A stretch of 13,558 nucleotides of DNA from Frankiales bacterium. Its GTDB lineage: Bacteria; Actinomycetota; Actinomycetes; Mycobacteriales; SCTD01. The position numbers were made by a program, and so were the translations under genes. The notes beneath the pieces are model-generated. The model did no database searches. It was not told where the DNA came from and saw only the letters and a list, made by a program, of their open reading frames with translations. Below are positions 6,184 through 13,319 of the stretch, in pieces (within the stretch, counting starts at the first letter, position 1; each line of letters opens with the position of its first letter). The DNA lies in contig JAOPWI010000090.1 in NCBI GenBank assembly GCA_025965755.1, positions 1-13,558 on the forward strand, in the 5' to 3' direction.

Positions 6184-6942
6184 GTGTTCGGACGCAAGAA
6201 GAAGGACGACCTGGAGGACTACGCCCTCGACCCCGAGGACCAGGCGCTCGAGGACGCGGAGCTGCTGGCGATCATCGACGCGCAGCTCGACACTGAGCCG
6301 GACGACGGGGCCGCGACGGAGGTCGGCCGGCCGCAGGGCCCGTGGGACAGCGAGGACGCGCCCGAGGACGACGTCCAGCGCATCGATCTGGGCGGGCTGC
6401 TCGTGCCGGTGCCGGAGGGCACCGAGGTGCGCGTCGACGTCAGCCCTGAGGGCGAGGTCGTGGCCGCGACGCTCGTGCAGGGCGAGTCCACGATGCAGGT
6501 CAACGCCTTCGCCGCGCCGCGTCGCTCCGGCATCTGGGGTGAGGTGCGGGCCGAGATTGCCGACGCGCTGAACGGCGGTGGCGGCTCGGCTCAGGAGGCC
6601 GAGGGCCCGTACGGCACCGAGCTGCACGCGCAGGTCCCGGCCGAGGTGCCGGGGGAGGGCGTGCAGCTGACGGCGGCCCGCTTCCTCGGCGTCGACGGGC
6701 CGCGCTGGTTCCTGCGGGCGCTCCTGGCCGGGCCTGCAGCCAGTGACCCCGCGGCCGCTGCCGGGCTGGAGCAGGTGCTGCGCGACGTCGTCGTCGTGCG
6801 CGGGAACGAGGCCATGGCGGTGCGCGACCCGCTGCCGCTGCGGCTGCCCTCCGACGTGACGGAGGCGGCCGAGGCTGCCGCCACCGAGCAGGCCGGGCTG
6901 GACATGCCCGAGCGCGGCCCCGAGATCACCGAGACCCGCTGA
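6184..6942 (+). CDS. DUF3710 domain-containing protein (Rv2696c-like)
   Basis: 252 residues. It starts with a basic cluster (FGRKKKDD), then a long acidic low-complexity segment (about 8–62), then the conserved DUF3710 core from DVQRIDLGGLLVPVPEG through MQVNAFAAPRRSGIWGEVR, RFLGVDGPRWFLRALLAGPA and VVVRGNEAMAVRDPLPLRLP. No signal peptide or membrane helix is seen, so it is cytoplasmic. Function is unknown. GTG 6184 is used 3 nt after the dut stop. It sits between dut and the OB-fold gene, as in other actinobacteria. Confidence 0.92.
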   Translation: MFGRKKKDDLEDYALDPEDQALEDAELLAIIDAQLDTEPDDGAATEVGRPQGPWDSEDAPEDDVQRIDLGGLLVPVPEGTEVRVDVSPEGEVVAATLVQGESTMQVNAFAAPRRSGIWGEVRAEIADALNGGGGSAQEAEGPYGTELHAQVPAEVPGEGVQLTAARFLGVDGPRWFLRALLAGPAASDPAAAAGLEQVLRDVVVVRGNEAMAVRDPLPLRLPSDVTEAAEAAATEQAGLDMPERGPEITETR

Positions 6943-6950
6943 GCCGGTCG

Positions 6951-6956
6951 TACGCT
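6951..6956 (+). promoter_or_regulatory. Candidate -10 element for a leaderless OB-fold gene
   Basis: TACGCT at 6951–6956 lies 6 nt before the ATG at 6963, in the 20-nt gap after DUF3710. No Shine-Dalgarno is present in that gap. The geometry fits an internal promoter giving a leaderless transcript. No -35 is seen. Confidence 0.4.
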
Positions 6957-6962
6957 GGTCGG

Positions 6963-7346
6963 ATGACCGCTGTCGAGAAGGAGCCCGGCCGCTTCCGGCG
7001 CGCGCTGTCGCGGTTCACGGCCGACGAGCAGGAGCTCGACGGGCAGTCGCTGCAGGACGAGGCGGTCTCGGCCGGCGCGACGCACGTGGCGCAGTGCTCG
7101 GCCGGCGCGCCCGTCTGCGTCGCCGGTCAACTGCGCGTCGTCGTCCTGCGGCCGCGGGCCGGCGTGCCGACGCTCGAGGCCGAGATGTACGACGGCACCG
7201 GCACGGTCACGCTGATCTGGCTGGGGCGTAGGCGGATCCGCGGCATCGAGCCCGGGCGCGCCCTCGTCGCCCGTGGTCGGCTGACCAAGCACGACGGTCG
7301 GCCGACCATCTACAACCCGTCGTACGAGCTGCGTGCCGGTGCCTGA
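6963..7346 (+). CDS. OB-fold nucleic-acid-binding domain protein (Rv2694c-like)
   Basis: 127 residues. The first 40 or so are charged and helical (RFRRALSRFTADEQELDGQ). An OB-fold follows: VCVAGQLRVVVLRPRAGVPT, LEAEMYDGTGTVTLIWLGRR, RIRGIEPGRALVARGRL and a final strand ending NPSYEL. This is the actinobacterial OB-fold/tRNA-anticodon-like family that accompanies dut and DUF3710. It probably binds single-stranded nucleic acid (family inference); the partner is unknown. Its 3' end overlaps the start of DUF3159. Confidence 0.9.
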   Translation: MTAVEKEPGRFRRALSRFTADEQELDGQSLQDEAVSAGATHVAQCSAGAPVCVAGQLRVVVLRPRAGVPTLEAEMYDGTGTVTLIWLGRRRIRGIEPGRALVARGRLTKHDGRPTIYNPSYELRAGA

Positions 7347-8010
7347 GACGGAGCCCGAGACCGTCTCCGGCGAGAAGCCGCTCGGCCCCGCTCTCGTCGA
7401 GCAGCTCGGCGGCAAGCGCGGTCTGGTCGACAGCGGCCTGCCCGCGGTCGTGTTCGTCATGGTCAACGCGCTCGTCGACATCGCCGCGTCGCGTTCGACG
7501 GCGCTGCGCGCGGCCATTGCCGCCGCGGTCCTCAGCGGCGTGGCGATCGTCGTGCTCCGCCTGGTGCGCAAGGAGACCGTGCAGCAGGCGGTGTCCGGCT
7601 TCCTCGGGCTCGGCCTCGCGGTCTTCTTCGCGGCGCGGTCCGGCGAGGCACGCGACTTCTTCAAGCCGGGGATCTACATCAACGCCGGCTACGCCGCCTT
7701 CTTCCTCGGCTCGGCGCTGGTCGGCCGGCCGCTCGTCGGGGCCATCTACGCGGCCGTCGACGGGCTCGGCGACACCTGGCGTACGGTCCCGCGGCTGCGC
7801 CGGGTCTTCACCGTGGCGACCATCGGCTGGGCGCTGGTGTTCGCGCTGCGCGGCGTCGTGCAGACGCTGTTCTACAACGCCGACCGGCCGGACCTGCTGG
7901 CCATCAGCAAGCTCGCGCTCGGCTGGCCGCTGACGATCGGCGCGGTGGCGCTGACGGTCGGCTACGTCCGGCGCTCGCACCGGATCGCCGAGGAGTCCGC
8001 GGCGGCCTGA
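7333..8010 (+). CDS. DUF3159 integral membrane protein (Rv2693c-like)
   Basis: 225 residues with about six hydrophobic segments, near residues 34–53, 57–76, 86–100, 117–135, 163–182 and 195–213. Family markers include GGKRGLVDSGLPAVVFV, NALVDI, FFAARSGEARDFFKPG and a Trp-Arg segment before RLRRVFTVATIGW. Function is unknown; it is an inner-membrane protein. Two in-frame GTG codons (7333 and 7339) overlap the OB-fold gene by 14 or 8 nt, and the sequence does not decide between them. It is convergent with ceoC. Confidence 0.9.
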   Translation: MPVPETEPETVSGEKPLGPALVEQLGGKRGLVDSGLPAVVFVMVNALVDIAASRSTALRAAIAAAVLSGVAIVVLRLVRKETVQQAVSGFLGLGLAVFFAARSGEARDFFKPGIYINAGYAAFFLGSALVGRPLVGAIYAAVDGLGDTWRTVPRLRRVFTVATIGWALVFALRGVVQTLFYNADRPDLLAISKLALGWPLTIGAVALTVGYVRRSHRIAEESAAA

Positions 8011-8040
8011 GCCGGCAGGCAAGGTTGGTGCTCGGGCAGC

Positions 8041-8086
8041 GTTGCCACACCGGCAACATCCACCGGCGCGTTGCCAAGCCGGCAAC
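8041..8086. repeat. Two tandem copies of a 17-bp palindrome between convergent genes
   Basis: Copy 1 is GTTGCCACACCGGCAAC (8041–8057). Copy 2 is GTTGCCAAGCCGGCAAC (8070–8086). They differ at 2 of 17 positions, both in the 5-nt centre, and repeat with a 29-bp period. Each can form a 6-bp stem. The inner arms can also pair with each other (GGCAAC, 12 nt, GTTGCC). They could be a bidirectional terminator or a pair of operator sites. Confidence 0.8.
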
Positions 8087-8101
8087 ACGTCCGCGCACGG
8101 T

Positions 8102-8125
8102 GCCCGCCAGGCGTGGCGAGCGGGC
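8102..8125 (-). terminator. Candidate hairpin just downstream of ceoC
   Basis: GCCCGC at 8102–8107 pairs with GCGGGC at 8120–8125 around a 12-nt GC-rich loop, starting 2 nt after the ceoC stop. There is no T-run, which is common for actinobacterial terminators. This is structural evidence only. Confidence 0.35.
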
Positions 8126-8127
8126 GA

Positions 8128-8784
8128 TCAGCCGCTGAGCAGGCCGTGCAGCTCCGTCTCGACGTCGGTGGTCGCGACCAGCAGCAGCTCGTCGCCGCCT
8201 TCCAGCGCGATGTCCGGCGCCGGCACGATGACGCGCCCCTCGCGCAGGATCGCGACCAGCGCGACGTCCTGCGGCCACGGAACGGTGCCGACCATCTTGC
8301 CGACCAGCGGCGCGTCGGCTGCGAGGGTCAGCTCCACCAGGTTGGCTTCGCCCTGCCGGAGGGTGAGCAGCCGTACGAGGTCACCGACAGAAACGGCCTC
8401 CTCCACCACGGCGGCGAGCAGGCGCGGTGAGGAGACGGAGACGTCCACACCCCAGGACTCGTTGAACAGCCACTCGTTCTTCGGGTGGTTGACGCGGGCC
8501 ACGACGCGATCCACGCCGAACTCGGTCTTGGCCAGCAGGGAGACGACGAGATTGACCTTGTCGTCGCCGGTGGCGGCCACGACCACGTCGCAGCTCTGAA
8601 TGCGGGCCTCGACGAGGGTATCGAGCTCACAGGCGTCGGCCAGCAGCCACTCGGCTCCGGGCACTGTGTCGACCTTCAGCGCGCGCGGCTCGCGCTCGAT
8701 GAGCAGGACCTCGTGGCCGTTGCCGAGCAGCTCGGCCGCGATGGAGCGGCCCACATTGCCGGCGCCGGCGATGGCGACGCGCAT
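8128..8784 (-). CDS. ceoC: TrkA-type RCK potassium-regulatory protein CeoC
   Basis: 218 residues. An RCK_N Rossmann domain spans about 1–125: GAGNVG (7–12), Glu30 closing strand 2 (LLIERE), ATGDDKVN (71–78) and VARVNHPKNEWLF. An RCK_C domain follows at about 135–216 (VELTLAADAPLVGKMV, then GGDELLLVAT). These proteins bind NAD(H) or ATP in the first domain and gate K+ transporters; some RCK_C domains bind cyclic di-AMP. Its ATG shares one base with the ceoB stop (TGATG), so the two are co-translated and probably form a hetero-oligomer. No TrkH/KtrB channel gene is in the window. Confidence 0.9.
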   Translation of the reverse strand: MRVAIAGAGNVGRSIAAELLGNGHEVLLIEREPRALKVDTVPGAEWLLADACELDTLVEARIQSCDVVVAATGDDKVNLVVSLLAKTEFGVDRVVARVNHPKNEWLFNESWGVDVSVSSPRLLAAVVEEAVSVGDLVRLLTLRQGEANLVELTLAADAPLVGKMVGTVPWPQDVALVAILREGRVIVPAPDIALEGGDELLLVATTDVETELHGLLSG

Positions 8785-9452
8785 CAGCGCTCACTCTCCT
8801 GCGGTGCGGCCGCGCAGATCGCTACGACCTCGTCGAGCCGGGTCGACTCCACGAGCAGGTGCACGAGGTCGCCTTCCTGAATCAGCGTGCCGGCGTCGGG
8901 CAGCTTGCCCTCCCCGAGGCGGGTGAGCAGCCCGACGCGGGCGCCCGTGGCCTGCTCGAGCCTGCCGACGTGGGTGCCGACCCAGTCCGGTGAGACGGCG
9001 ACCTCCGCGAGCGCGACCTTGCCGCTCGGGTCGCGCCACTCACTGAGCAGACCCTCGGGGATCAGCCGGCGGATGACCTGCTCGGCGGTCCAGCGCACCG
9101 TGGCGACCGTCGGGATGCCGAGTTTCTGGTAGACCGCCGCACGGTTGGCGTCGTAGATGCGGGCGACGACGTTGTCGACGCCGAAGGTCTCTCGGGCCAC
9201 CCGGGCCGCGATGATGTTGGAGTTGTCGCCGCTGCTCACGGCGGCGAAGGCGTCGGCCCGCTCGATGCCGGCCTCCACCAGCGTGTCGCGGTCGAACCCG
9301 ACGCCGGTGACCTTGGTGCCGGCGAACTCTGGAGCCAGCCGGCGGAAGGCCGACGGGTCCCGGTCGATGACTGCGACGCTGTGGCCCAGCTTCTCCAGCC
9401 CGCGGGCCAGGGCCGAGCCGACGCGACCGCAGCCCATGATCACGACGTGCAC
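8784..9452 (-). CDS. ceoB: TrkA-type RCK potassium-regulatory protein CeoB
   Basis: 222 residues from the GTG at 9452, chosen because GAGAGG lies just upstream and the Rossmann strand begins there (HVVIMGCGRVGSALA); longer in-frame starts would add an unrelated leader. RCK_N covers about 1–125: GCGRVG (7–12), Asp30 (VIDRD), SSGDNSN (73–79) and VVARIYDANRA. RCK_C covers about 145–215: ALAEVAVSPDWVGTHVGRLE and IQEGDLVHLLV. It is a cytosolic nucleotide-sensing subunit for K+ transport, paralogous to the downstream CeoC. It is divergent from the KimA-type importer across 103 bp, so the two are probably functionally linked. Confidence 0.9.
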   Translation of the reverse strand: MHVVIMGCGRVGSALARGLEKLGHSVAVIDRDPSAFRRLAPEFAGTKVTGVGFDRDTLVEAGIERADAFAAVSSGDNSNIIAARVARETFGVDNVVARIYDANRAAVYQKLGIPTVATVRWTAEQVIRRLIPEGLLSEWRDPSGKVALAEVAVSPDWVGTHVGRLEQATGARVGLLTRLGEGKLPDAGTLIQEGDLVHLLVESTRLDEVVAICAAAPQESER

Positions 9453-9504
9453 GGGTGGACCTCTCGCAGACATGTTGCCCCGGCGCTTGCCAGGGCCGCG
9501 CCGC

Positions 9505-9510
9505 ACGCTA
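9505..9510 (-). promoter_or_regulatory. Candidate -10 element for ceoBC
   Basis: On the minus strand TAGCGT (9510–9505) would start transcription near 9498, leaving a leader of about 45 nt that contains the GAGAGG ribosome site before GTG 9452. No clear -35 is seen. Confidence 0.35.
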
Positions 9511-9542
9511 CACGCGGTGAGGCAGCCGCCACTGCGTCCCCG

Positions 9543-9548
9543 TACGCT
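9543..9548 (+). promoter_or_regulatory. Candidate -10 element for leaderless kimA
   Basis: TACGCT at 9543–9548 is followed 7 nt later by GTG 9556. No Shine-Dalgarno precedes that GTG. Position and sequence match the dut and OB-fold arrangements. Confidence 0.45.
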
Positions 9549-9555
9549 TTCGGCC

Positions 9556-11583
9556 GTGTCCACTGCAGGCGACCTCCTCAAGCGCCTCGTCATCGGCCGT
9601 GCGCTCCGCAGCGACCGGCTCGGCGAGACCCTGCTGCCCAAGAAGATCGCCCTGCCGGTGTTCGCCAGCGACGCGTTGTCGTCCGTCGCCTACGCGCCGG
9701 ACGAGATCTTCCTGACGCTGTCGATCGCGGGCCTGGCCGCCTACAGCTTCTCGTGGAAGATCGGCCTCATCGTCGCGGTGGTCATGCTGACCGTCGTCGC
9801 GTCGTACCGGCAGAATGTGCACGCCTACCCGAGCGGTGGCGGTGACTACGAGGTCGCGACGGTCAACCTCGGCCCCCGGGCCGGGCTGACGGTCGCCAGT
9901 GCGCTTCTCGTCGACTACGTGCTCACCGTCGCGGTGTCGGTCTCGTCCGGCGTGCAGAACGCCGCCTCCGCCATCGGGTTCGTGCGCGGGCACGAGGCGA
10001 TCGTCGCGGTGGGGCTCGTCCTGCTGCTCATGGCCGTCAACCTGCGCGGCGTCAAGGAGTCGGGGTCCGCCTTCGCCGTCCCGACGTACGGCTTCATGAT
10101 CATGATCCTCGGGATGACGGCGTACGGGCTGAGCCGGCACTTCTTCGGCACGCTCCCGCTTGCGGAGAGCGCCAAGTACACGATCGTGCCGGAGAGCGGG
10201 TTCCAGCACGGGTTCACCGGGCTGGCCTCGGCGTTTCTGCTGCTGCGCGCCTTCTCCTCGGGCTGTGCGGCGCTGACGGGTGTGGAGGCCATCAGCAACG
10301 GCGTCCCGGCGTTCAAGAAGCCCAAGAGCCAGAACGCGGCGGCGACGCTGCTCCTCATGGGCGGCGTCGCGGTCACCATGCTGATCGGCATCATCGCGTT
10401 GGGCAACATCACCCACCTGCGCTTCGTCGACTCGGTCAACACCGGCGCCCGGCTCATGCTCGACGGGCGGCTGCTCCCGGCGGACGTCCACCAGGACACC
10501 GTGATCAGCCAACTGGCCAGGGCGGTGTTCGGCGGCCAGTCGCTGTTCTTCTACATGACGGTCGCGTTCACCGGGATCATCCTGATCCTGGCGGCGAACA
10601 CGGCGTTCAACGGCTTCCCGGTCCTCGGCTCGATCCTCGCCAAGGACGGCTTCCTGCCGCGTCAGCTGCACACCCGCGGCGACCGGTTGGCGTACAGCAA
10701 CGGCATCGTCCTGCTGGCCGGGTTCGCGATCGTCCTCATCATCGCGTTCAACGCGCAGGTGACCCGGCTGATCCAGCTGTACATCGTGGGCGTGTTCATC
10801 TCGTTCACGCTCAGCCAGACCGGCATGGTCCGGCACTGGACGCGCCTGCTCCTGACCGAGACCGACCCGGCCGCACGGGCCCGGATGCAGCGGGCCCGCA
10901 TCATCAACGGCTTCGGCCTGGTCATGACGGGCACGGTCCTCGTGATCGTGCTCCTCACGAAGTTCACCCGCGGGGCCTGGATCGCGCTGGCCGCGATGGC
11001 CGTGCTGTACGTGCTCATGGGGACCATCCGCAAGCACTACGACCGGGTCCGCGTCGAGCTCGAGCCCGACGACGAGCTCGTCGCGCAGCCCAGCCGCAAC
11101 CACGCGATCGTCCTCGTGTCGAAGATCCACGCGCCGACGCTGCGCGCCCTCGCCTACGCGCGGGCCACCAGGCCGCACGACCTCACCGCGCTCACCGTCG
11201 CGGTCGACCCGGCCGACTCCCGCGCGTTGCAGGAGGAGTGGGACCGCCGTGGACTGCCCGTTCCGCTCACGATCATCGACTCGCCGTACCGCGAGGTCAC
11301 CCGGCCGGTCCTCGACTACGTACGCCGGATGCGGCTGCAGTCGCCGCGTGACGTCGTGACCGTGTTCATCCCCGAGTACGTCGTCGGGCGATGGTGGGAG
11401 CAGTTGCTGCACAACCAGAGTGCCCTGCGGCTCAAGGGTCGGCTGCTGTACCAGCCCGGCGTCATGGTCACCTCGGTGCCGTACCAGCTGCACTCCTCCG
11501 ACCGCCGCAAGGACGACGACGACTCGGGCGTCGCCCCCGGCGACGTCCGGCGCGCCCTCGACGCTGCGTCGTCCGGCACGTGA
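9556..11583 (+). CDS. kimA: KimA-family potassium importer (APC superfamily)
   Basis: 675 residues from GTG 9556. It is an APC-fold membrane protein with about 12 helices across 30–490, then a cytosolic UspA-like domain (about 510–646) ending IPEYVVGRWWEQLLHNQSA, LLYQPGVMVTSVPYQL. This matches Bacillus KimA (YdaO), a proton-coupled high-affinity K+ importer inhibited by cyclic di-AMP. Residues reported as important in KimA (from memory: D36, Y43, D117, Y118, T121, S125, T230, E233) align by motif with Asp39, Tyr46, Asp120, Tyr121, Thr124, Ser128, Thr241 and Glu244, with the same local spacing. The acidic tail (RRKDDDDSG) is unaligned. It is divergent from ceoBC and overlaps the methyltransferase by GTGA. 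It is commonly annotated only as an APC or amino-acid permease. Confidence 0.85.
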   Translation: MSTAGDLLKRLVIGRALRSDRLGETLLPKKIALPVFASDALSSVAYAPDEIFLTLSIAGLAAYSFSWKIGLIVAVVMLTVVASYRQNVHAYPSGGGDYEVATVNLGPRAGLTVASALLVDYVLTVAVSVSSGVQNAASAIGFVRGHEAIVAVGLVLLLMAVNLRGVKESGSAFAVPTYGFMIMILGMTAYGLSRHFFGTLPLAESAKYTIVPESGFQHGFTGLASAFLLLRAFSSGCAALTGVEAISNGVPAFKKPKSQNAAATLLLMGGVAVTMLIGIIALGNITHLRFVDSVNTGARLMLDGRLLPADVHQDTVISQLARAVFGGQSLFFYMTVAFTGIILILAANTAFNGFPVLGSILAKDGFLPRQLHTRGDRLAYSNGIVLLAGFAIVLIIAFNAQVTRLIQLYIVGVFISFTLSQTGMVRHWTRLLLTETDPAARARMQRARIINGFGLVMTGTVLVIVLLTKFTRGAWIALAAMAVLYVLMGTIRKHYDRVRVELEPDDELVAQPSRNHAIVLVSKIHAPTLRALAYARATRPHDLTALTVAVDPADSRALQEEWDRRGLPVPLTIIDSPYREVTRPVLDYVRRMRLQSPRDVVTVFIPEYVVGRWWEQLLHNQSALRLKGRLLYQPGVMVTSVPYQLHSSDRRKDDDDSGVAPGDVRRALDAASSGT

Positions 11584-12827
11584 CCGACGAGGACGTCCTC
11601 GAACTGCAGGTCGGTCAGGTCGCGGCGGGCGGTTCGTGCGTCGCCCGCGCGCCCGACGGCCGGGTGGTCTTCGTGCGCCACGCGCTTCCGGGGGAGCGGG
11701 TCCGTGCGGTGGTCACCGCCACGACGTCGTCGTTCCTACGTGCCGACGCGGTCGAGGTGCTCGAGGCCTCGCCGGACCGTGTCGAGGAGCCCTGCGTCTA
11801 TGCCCGCCCGGGCCGCTGCGGCGGTTGCGACTGGCAGCACGTGGCGCTGCCACGGCAGCGGTTGCTCAAGGCCGAGCTCGTCGAGGAGCAACTCCGGCGG
11901 CTCGCCGGCCTGACCCTTCCGGTCACGGTCGAACCGGTGCCGGGAGACACCGACGGCCTCGGCTGGCGGACCCGGGTGCAGTTCGGCGTACGGTCCGACG
12001 GCACCCCCGGGTTGCACAGGCACCGGTCGCACGACCTCGAGCCGGTCGACGCGTGCCTGATCGCGACGCCGGATGTCGAGGCGGTCGAGGCGGAACGGCT
12101 GCGGTGGATAGGCGCGCAGTCGGTCGAGGTCATGGCCGAGGGCGCCCAGCGGGTGGTGCATGTGACCTCCCGGCGCCGCGGCAGCGCCCAGCTTCCCGAG
12201 GTGGATGCCGGGCTCGTCGTGGACGGTCGGCCGCTGCGCGTTCCGCACGGGGTACGGCACGAGGTGCTGGGCCGGTCGTTCGAGGTCGCCGCCGGCGGCT
12301 TCTGGCAGGTGCATCCGGGTGCGGCGCAGGTGCTGGCGCGCACGGTGCTCGAGGTGCTGGACGCACAGACCGGTGAGCGCGTCGTCGATCTGTTCGCGGG
12401 TGTCGGCCTGTTCGCCGCGCTGCTGGGGGACCGGGTCGGGCCCACCGGCTCGGTCCTGGCGATCGAGGGAGATGCGCGGGCCTGTGCGGACGCGGCACGC
12501 AACACCGCCGACCTCCCGCACGTCCGCGTCCGGACGGCGGCGGTCGATGCAGACCTGGTGGCGCGCGGGGTCGGCCGGCCTTCGCTGGTGGTCCTGGACC
12601 CGCCGCGTGCCGGGGCCGGGCTCGCCGTATCCCGGGCGCTGGTCGAGCTGCGTCCCCGCCGGATCGCCTACGTCGCCTGCGATCCCGCCTCGTTCGCCAG
12701 GGACCTCAAGGTGTTCCTGGGCGCCGGATGGTCGATGCCGGTGCTGCGCGCGTTCGACCTCTTCCCGATGACCGAGCACGTGGAACTCGTGGCCTTGCTG
12801 GAAAGCCCCAGATCAGAAGCCATCTGA
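11580..12827 (+). CDS. TrmA/RlmD-type class I SAM RNA methyltransferase with TRAM domain (Rv2689c-like)
   Basis: 415 residues from GTG 11580, overlapping the kimA stop as GTGA. Order: TRAM RNA-binding domain (about 7–63, with GGSCVARAPDGRVVFVRHAL, PGERV); Fe-S-type cysteines Cys72, Cys80, Cys83 and Cys159 as in RumA/RlmD; SAM motif DLFAGVG (270–276); DPPRAG (340–345); nucleophile Cys367 in YVACDPASFARDL; general-base Glu400 in TEHVE. It should make 5-methyluridine in tRNA or rRNA; which RNA and position cannot be told from sequence alone. The pairing with a K+ importer is positional and conserved in actinobacteria; the reason is unclear. Confidence 0.92.
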   Translation: MTDEDVLELQVGQVAAGGSCVARAPDGRVVFVRHALPGERVRAVVTATTSSFLRADAVEVLEASPDRVEEPCVYARPGRCGGCDWQHVALPRQRLLKAELVEEQLRRLAGLTLPVTVEPVPGDTDGLGWRTRVQFGVRSDGTPGLHRHRSHDLEPVDACLIATPDVEAVEAERLRWIGAQSVEVMAEGAQRVVHVTSRRRGSAQLPEVDAGLVVDGRPLRVPHGVRHEVLGRSFEVAAGGFWQVHPGAAQVLARTVLEVLDAQTGERVVDLFAGVGLFAALLGDRVGPTGSVLAIEGDARACADAARNTADLPHVRVRTAAVDADLVARGVGRPSLVVLDPPRAGAGLAVSRALVELRPRRIAYVACDPASFARDLKVFLGAGWSMPVLRAFDLFPMTEHVELVALLESPRSEAI

Positions 12828-12852
12828 GCGCGTAGAAGATCTTGCTCTGCGC
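12828..12852 (+). terminator. Weak imperfect hairpin after the methyltransferase gene
   Basis: GCGC at 12828–12831 can pair with GCGC at 12849–12852 around an interrupted stem centred on the palindrome AAGATCTT (12836–12843). It starts immediately after the stop. The internal mismatches make it a weak call. Confidence 0.25.
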
Positions 12853-12857
12853 CAGCT

Positions 12858-13036
12858 TTGTCTCTGGCGGCCGCACTGCATCGGCTCCACCTGTACCGCG
12901 CCTCCGACAGCGTCAGTGACGCGTGGAAGGCATGCATGAAGACCATCCGCGGCAGGCGACCACGCGAACCCGAGACCGAGCAGCTCGCGGTCGACCGCCT
13001 GCGCGACTTCCACAGGGCCTGCGCCGCGGACCTTCG
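12858..13036 (+). pseudogene. Coding-like remnant of unknown family, cut by an IS end
   Basis: A plus-strand frame from a possible TTG at 12858 reads LYRASDSVSDAWKACMKTI, then EQLAVDRLRDFHRACAADL, a balanced and helical composition that looks like real protein. I recognise no family. It continues to 13103 only by reading through what appears to be the terminal repeat and end of an IS element from about 13036, so the natural 3' part seems lost. There is no Shine-Dalgarno and only the weak TTG, so the 5' end may be missing too. It is in frame with, but after, the methyltransferase stop. It may be chance. Confidence 0.35.
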
Positions 13037-13066
13037 GGACTGCCCAAACTTCGGTTGGCTCGGTCG
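13036..13066. mobile_element. Probable terminal end of a decayed IS3-family element
   Basis: The segment beginning GGGACTGCCCAAACTTC and continuing with GGTTGGCTCGG lies just outside the transposase stop at 13078. It resembles the GGACTGCCC…GGTTG-type ends that I recall for actinobacterial IS3-group elements. The opposite end is not in the expected place; only about 190 bp of the element remain. Confidence 0.4.
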
Positions 13067-13077
13067 GGTAGGTGGAG

Positions 13078-13224
13078 TCAGGCCCCGTGAGCGGTCTGGG
13101 TGAGTGTCTCGCACTCGATCGGCGTCAGGCGGCTGAGTGTCTTGGCGCCGGCGGCGGTGGTAGGTCCTCTCGATCCAGACGACGATCGCGAGCCGGAGCT
13201 GCTCGCGGATCTCCTCTGGACCGC
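13078..13224 (-). pseudogene. C-terminal fragment of an IS3-family transposase, frameshifted
   Basis: On the minus strand one frame (from about 13224 to 13141) reads EEIREQLRLAIVVWIERTYH then RRRRQ, the end of the rve/DDE integrase domain of IS3-family OrfB. A second frame (13137 to the stop at 13078) continues as LSRLTPIECETLTQTAHGA. The two match consecutive parts of one transposase tail (WIE-x-YHRRRR, then the RLTP-E-E-T end) but are offset by one net base near 13138–13147. Only about 48 residues of tail remain; the catalytic part is gone. It cannot be active. Confidence 0.65.
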
Positions 13225-13319
13225 ACGGTGGCGGGCGGGGTGCGTACTCAACCCGGCTTGTGCGGGTCGTCGTTCCGGGGCGCGCGCATCACCTGACCGG
13301 GCCATAGGGGCTTTCGCGC

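Noticed and set aside
8041..8086. CRISPR mini-array
   Set aside because: Only two repeat units, each a 17-bp palindrome with a 12-nt gap; far too short, and no cas genes.
9453..9555. Cyclic di-AMP (ydaO-type) riboswitch upstream of kimA
   Set aside because: The spacer is only 103 bp, the likely -10 sits 7 nt before the start codon, and no conserved riboswitch core is visible.
9453..9641. Longer N-terminus for CeoB
   Set aside because: The extension is Arg/Ser/Pro-rich and overlaps the divergent promoter region; the Rossmann strand begins at GTG 9452 with a ribosome site.
9508..11493. Long minus-strand open frame opposite kimA (661 codons)
   Set aside because: Composition is dominated by Arg, Asp, Glu and His with no motif, and it mirrors the codon bias of kimA.
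12828..13103. Readthrough extension of the methyltransferase into the in-frame downstream frame
   Set aside because: The methyltransferase already has its full family length and terminal TEHVE region; the downstream frame has no family match and runs into IS sequence.
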